Origin: JBKEBX01 sp047974615 | Lineage (GTDB): Bacteria > Bacillota > Clostridia > Lachnospirales > CAMZNU01 | NCBI GenBank assembly: GCA_047974615.1 | Contig: JBKECM010000010.1 | Coordinates: 1 to 26,176, forward strand | Direction of reading: 5' to 3' | Length of the DNA stretch: 26,176 nucleotides | Shown: piece after piece, positions 22,914-26,176 of the stretch | Layout: every line of letters starts with the position of its first letter | How positions within the stretch are numbered: position 1 is the first letter of the stretch | Notes under the pieces: model-generated | What the model was told of the DNA's origin: nothing | Database searches by the model: none | Seen by the model: only the letters and a program-made list of their open reading frames with translations | Program-made: the position numbers and the translations under genes

Positions 22914-23963
22914 TTAGTCTAATAAAATAATTTTAGTAAAATTCTCCTTTTTATTTTTCATAATTTCCAAACCAATATTAACATCTTCTAATTTAAATTT
23001 ATGTGTAATAACTAAATCTAAATTTACTTTTTTTATAATTTTATTTAATGCATAATTCCAGTCGTCTTCAACTTCATGTAAAAATGAAGAATTCCAACTT
23101 CCTATTATCGTTAGTTGATTTCTAAGTAATTTCCAGTATGTTTGTTTATCCAATTCAATTTTATCACTATCTGGATTGCCAATTAAACATATTTTCCCTC
23201 CAGGTGCAGCTAAATTAATACCTTGTATAAAGGCTTGCTGATTCCCAACACACTCAAAATATACATTTACTTTATTATCTTGCATTTTTTCTGACATCCA
23301 TGAATATACATCTTGGTTACTACAATCACAAAAATTCTCAGCTGAAAATCCAATACTTTCTAGCTTATTTTTTTGATATTCTTTGTTTCCAATAAAATAA
23401 ATATTTTTTTGACCTTTCTCTTTTAATACCATTGCTAATAATATTCCTATTGTACCTAAACCACATATAACCACATTATCTTTTTCATTAGGCTCAATTT
23501 TTCTTACAGCATGTATAGCAACTGATAATGGTTCTAACAATGCTGCTTCCTCGTATGAAACATCTTGTGGAAGTTCTATCAAATTCCACTCAGGCACGGC
23601 TACGTACTCTGCAAATCCACCATTTGTACGCGATCCAAGATAATTATATTTACTACACATCTCAAACTTTTTATCTAAACATTGCTTACACTTTTTGCAG
23701 GGAATTAATGGGAATATTGCAACTCTTTTTCCTTTCCACTTCTTGTCAACATTACTGCCAACTTCAATGACCTGTCCAGAAAATTCGTGACCTGGAATAA
23801 GTGGTGTCTTATGTGCTCCGTTTTTATATATTCTTGAAATATCAGAGCCACATATCCCTGATGCTTTTACTTTTACAAGAACTTCAGTTTCTGAGATTAT
23901 AGGAATCTCCACTTCTTTGTATTCTAATACTTCATTATGTTCAAGCACCCACGCTTTCATCAT
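22914..23963 (-). CDS. Zinc-dependent polyol-phosphate dehydrogenase, GatD-like
   Basis: This 349-residue medium-chain dehydrogenase has catalytic zinc ligands C38 (SGICGSD), H59-E60 (PGHEFSG) and E144 (LLEPLS). Four cysteines for the structural zinc (C89, C92, C95, C103) and the NAD(P) loop GLGTIG (168-173) are all present. The YLGSRTNGGFAEY and IIGSWNSS segments are characteristic of galactitol-1-phosphate 5-dehydrogenase (GatD) rather than TarJ. Placed after a cytidylyltransferase gene, it probably reduces a ketose phosphate to a polyol phosphate, which that enzyme then activates with CTP. The exact polyol is unknown. The ATG follows AAAGGAT. Confidence 0.8.
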   Translation of the reverse strand: MMKAWVLEHNEVLEYKEVEIPIISETEVLVKVKASGICGSDISRIYKNGAHKTPLIPGHEFSGQVIEVGSNVDKKWKGKRVAIFPLIPCKKCKQCLDKKFEMCSKYNYLGSRTNGGFAEYVAVPEWNLIELPQDVSYEEAALLEPLSVAIHAVRKIEPNEKDNVVICGLGTIGILLAMVLKEKGQKNIYFIGNKEYQKNKLESIGFSAENFCDCSNQDVYSWMSEKMQDNKVNVYFECVGNQQAFIQGINLAAPGGKICLIGNPDSDKIELDKQTYWKLLRNQLTIIGSWNSSFLHEVEDDWNYALNKIIKKVNLDLVITHKFKLEDVNIGLEIMKNKKENFTKIILLD

Positions 23964-24189
23964 ATTTTATCCTTTCTAATATAAAAAATGCACATCAACA
24001 AAATTATACTATATTTATTCAATGACTACTCTTCAATTATTTTTTATTTTACTATAAAAGCTATATATAATCATGTATAATAGGATATCATCAATGCACT
24101 AAATTTCTGTGATACACTTAATTTAAATCACCTAATTTATATATCAAAAAATTTTAAAACATAAACGACATAAAATTTCCTCATTTTTT

Positions 24190-24252
24190 AGATGTTACCA
24201 CAATGCAGCATAAATATATTCTATATCGGTTTTTACAACATAGGTAACATCT
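24190..24252. repeat. 10-bp inverted repeat upstream of dehydrogenase gene
   Basis: AGATGTTACC (24190-24199) and GGTAACATCT (24243-24252) are perfect complements 43 bases apart, just after the cytidylyltransferase stop on the minus strand. It may be an RNA stem at the 3' end of that gene or an operator. The rest of 23964-24283 shows no gene, only a TATAAT box (24003-24008) without a convincing -35. Confidence 0.4.
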
Positions 24253-24283
24253 ATTTAACACAATTTGGGCAATATATCTATAC

Positions 24284-25000
24284 TTATTTTTTTTCTTTAA
24301 TTTTTTTAAATCTTTCTAAGTCATTTTTTGTCGTAATTTTAAAATTTTCTTCATCTCCAGGTATCATTGTAATATGCATACCACCAAGAACGGCGGCCTC
24401 TGTTGAACCATTTATCTTCTCAAGATCACTTTCCAATAACCTTTTATTAATATCATAATATTTTTTAAGATTAAAAACTTCTGGTGCTTGACCAGAAAAT
24501 AATTTTTCTCTTTTTAGTAAACTATGAACTGTTTTTCCGTCTTCGCTAAAATATACAGTATCTTTCATCGGTAATACAGGCATAACACCTTCACACCCAT
24601 CTAAAGCATTGATACATTCAGTAATTTGTTTTTCTGTTACTAAAGGTCGAGCAGCATCATGTATCAATATTAAGTCCAAATCATTTAATTCAGAATATTT
24701 CTTGTTTATAGCTACTAGTTCATTCATTCCACTAATTATAGAAGCTTGTCTATTAAAGCCTGGTTGAGCAAATCCTTTAATTTTATCTACCTCAATACCA
24801 TTTTTTATCGCATCATCTAATATACTATTTCGCCATTTTTCTTCTGCTACTATTAGAATCTGTGAAATAAGAGGGTTATTTACCAATACTTGTATTGAGT
24901 ATGTTATTATCATTTTATCATTAACAACAATATATTGTTTTGGCACCTCTAATTTAAGTCTTTCTCCAACTCCTCCAGATAATAATATTGCCGTATTCAT
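24284..25000 (-). CDS. IspD/TarI-like CTP:polyol-phosphate cytidylyltransferase
   Basis: This 238-residue protein of the IspD/TarI nucleotidyltransferase family has the N-terminal nucleotide loop AILLSGGVGERLKLEVPKQY (R14, K21), GFNRQASI near 81-88, IHDAARPLV (113-121) with the metal-binding aspartate, FSGQAPEVFNL and EENFKITTKNDL near the end. The usual LAAGxGxR is LSGGVGER here and TPQ is APE, so it is not a standard IspD. In a cluster with a polyol-phosphate dehydrogenase it most likely makes a CDP-polyol such as CDP-ribitol or a relative. A housekeeping isoprenoid role is less likely in this setting. The ATG has GAGGTG ten bases upstream. The gene ends in a lysine-rich tail. Confidence 0.85.
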   Translation of the reverse strand: MNTAILLSGGVGERLKLEVPKQYIVVNDKMIITYSIQVLVNNPLISQILIVAEEKWRNSILDDAIKNGIEVDKIKGFAQPGFNRQASIISGMNELVAINKKYSELNDLDLILIHDAARPLVTEKQITECINALDGCEGVMPVLPMKDTVYFSEDGKTVHSLLKREKLFSGQAPEVFNLKKYYDINKRLLESDLEKINGSTEAAVLGGMHITMIPGDEENFKITTKNDLERFKKIKEKK

Positions 25001-25214
25001 ATAGTCATCACACCTCTATTTAATTTTTACTTTACCAAATATTTTTCCATACACCGTTTTTCAAAAAAGAATTTCAATTCAAAGCACAAATCCCTTAATT
25101 CCAATTTTAACAAATTCTAAAATACTTTTTTCATCTTAACATTTCTAGCTATTTTGCCTACAAATAGCATTACTTTTAACTTTAAAACTTGTAAATTTAT
25201 GCATTATCTTATTC

Positions 25215-25975
25215 TTATACTTCTATAATATTTCTACTTTCTATGAGTATCGGCTTTTTTGCCAATCTACTTAACTCTACTAAACTACTTTCATCGCCAA
25301 AATATCCATCACAAATTACAATCGCCCTATTTAAATCATCAGTGTTATCAAATATTCCCCAGCCTTCATCACAAAATTTACTAACAATCTTATTATATTC
25401 TACAAAAAGATGTGGTCTCATACTTATTAAAGTCGATTCTAGAAGTGGGTGTGGACTCCAAATTAATGCAACTTCATCTGCATGTTCTTTAAAAAATGAC
25501 AAACTATTACTTATTTTATTTAACTTACTTTCATTTAACGCCAAGATAGCACCAATACTACAATTATATAATATTACTTTTTTATAACAACCATCTGCTT
25601 TTTTTATAATCCTTTCCCAATTTTCAGGAATTACAACATCTTTTTTTTTCAGTTTTTATTACCTTTTCAAACTTAGGAGAACCTGTTCCAAAAATCTTAT
25701 CATTCCAAAGTTGTCTTGTGCTTTCGCCATATTGCTGTACTAAATTTTCGATATAAAACTGTCTCATTTTTTCTGATTGAACAATAACTTTATCCGCATT
25801 TATTACCGCTGGTAACATGGTGAAATGTGCATTTGCTGCAATAAAATTTTTTTCATTTATATTCCTATCAGATAAAACAAAATATGGTATATATATTAGA
25901 TTTTCCGTGTAATGTTTTAAATTATCTGAATAAAAAAAGGGATGTACGGATGTAACACGATTATTACCGTCATAT
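25215..25975 (-). pseudogene. CDP-glycerol phosphotransferase-like gene, truncated and frameshifted
   Basis: The remaining part begins at 25975, where the MITE at 25976 cuts the gene, and reads YDGNNRVTSVHPFFYSDNLK, YIPYFVLS, INADKVIVQSEKMRQFYIE, and FGTGSPKFEKVIK. A run of nine A (25641-25649) then shifts the frame to a stop at 25624. With eight A it continues KKDVVIPENWERIIK, ILYNCSIGAILALNE, EVALIWSPHPLLESTL, EGWGIFDNTDDLNRAI, GYFGDESSLVELSRLAKKPI and ends at 25215. The GTGSPK, WSPHP and GDESS patterns are those of a GT-B, CDP-glycerol/ribitol phosphotransferase-like family seen in Clostridia. The N-terminal part, probably over 100 residues, is missing. A new start in the MITE (MPLALVIFF, from 26028) is in frame with the remnant. 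It was the natural user of the CDP-polyol made downstream. Confidence 0.75.
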
Positions 25976-26176
25976 GAGGGTGCTGAAAAAGTCAAAGAAG
26001 AAAAAAATATTACTAATGCTAATGGCACAAAAATAGTGAGATAGCATAAAATCAGCGAGGAAAGAAGGTGCTGATAAAGTCAAAAAGAAAAAAATTATAA
26101 TAGTGGTAGCGTAAACAAAAATAGTGAGTTGGAATAAAATCAGCGAGGAATGAGCGTAAATTTTATTCAATACGAA
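25976..26176 (+). mobile_element. MITE copy, compound, running off the window
   Basis: It starts GAGGGTGCTGAAAAAGTC at 25976. The first 87 bases (to 26062) are identical to the reverse complement of 317-403. At 26064 a second, diverged copy of the same end begins (GAAGGTGCTGATAAAGTC) and continues to at least 26160, keeping AATAGTGAG and AAATCAGCGAGGAA. So this is two nested or tandem elements in the same orientation, whose far end lies outside the window. The insertion removed the 5' part of the phosphotransferase gene. Confidence 0.8.

Noticed and set aside
22914..23963. Identity as TarJ ribulose-5-phosphate reductase
   Set aside because: The sequence has the full two-zinc layout and the GSRTNGGFAEY stretch of GatD-like enzymes, unlike TarJ.
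24284..25000. Housekeeping ispD of the isoprenoid pathway
   Set aside because: Its place in the glycan operon beside a polyol dehydrogenase and its changed motifs fit CDP-polyol synthesis better, although the families overlap.
25970..26170. Minus-strand reading frame inside the right MITE
   Set aside because: Its hydrophobic look comes from translating the T-rich repeat ends. No homologous coding pattern or binding site supports it.
210..26176. The whole window as a composite transposon flanked by inverted MITE copies
   Set aside because: The left copy is a complete element with its own 9-bp target repeat, so it moved alone. Nothing links the two copies as ends of one mobile unit.

Overview
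The window is strongly AT-rich, uses the standard code and AGGAGG-type ribosome binding sites, and looks like chromosomal DNA of a low-GC Firmicute, most likely a Lachnospiraceae-like Clostridium relative. Supporting signs are Tn4451-type TnpW and serine-recombinase remnants, a DUF3796/XRE pair, sigma-A promoters of the TTGAA(T/A)-17/18-TATAAT kind, and polysaccharide genes of a style common in gut Clostridia. No rRNA, tRNA or CRISPR array was seen.

The left third (about 1-8840) is a graveyard of mobile DNA with a few small live genes. A 194-bp MITE with 9-bp target duplications interrupts the 3' end of a small gene. It is followed by small membrane-protein genes, a frameshifted TnpW remnant, a frameshifted IS1182-family element that cuts an AraC-type regulator, and an intact HEPN/MNT (HepT/MntA-type) toxin-antitoxin pair. 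Next come hairpin-rich intergenic DNA, an alpha/beta-hydrolase remnant, a DUF3796-XRE pair with a clear promoter/operator, a recombinase tail, and an IS4-family element with a frameshift and a nonsense codon.

The right two thirds (about 9120-25980, all on the minus strand, so read from right to left) is a dense surface-glycan operon. In transcription order it holds: a broken CDP-polyol phosphotransferase-like gene, an IspD/TarI-like cytidylyltransferase, a GatD-like polyol-phosphate dehydrogenase, a cytosolic beta-propeller protein, a polysaccharide pyruvyl transferase, a radical SAM protein, a GT32 transferase, three GT2 transferases, a second radical SAM/SPASM protein, an SGNH esterase, a second GT32, another GT2, and a DUF4422 transferase. 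It ends at a strong hairpin terminator (8791-8835). The plausible role is to make a CDP-polyol and assemble and decorate a phospho-polyol or pyruvylated glycan. No flippase, polymerase or initiating transferase lies in the window.

The most unusual feature is a Rossmann-like 'YGAG ... VDxN' module fused to eight enzymes of four unrelated catalytic classes (GT2, GT32, DUF4422, radical SAM), N-terminal in five and C-terminal in three. Two of these are radical SAM enzymes embedded among glycosyltransferases, which suggests unusual sugar chemistry. The same MITE family lies at both ends of the window. At the right end it removed the start of the first operon gene, which also carries a frameshift in a run of nine A.
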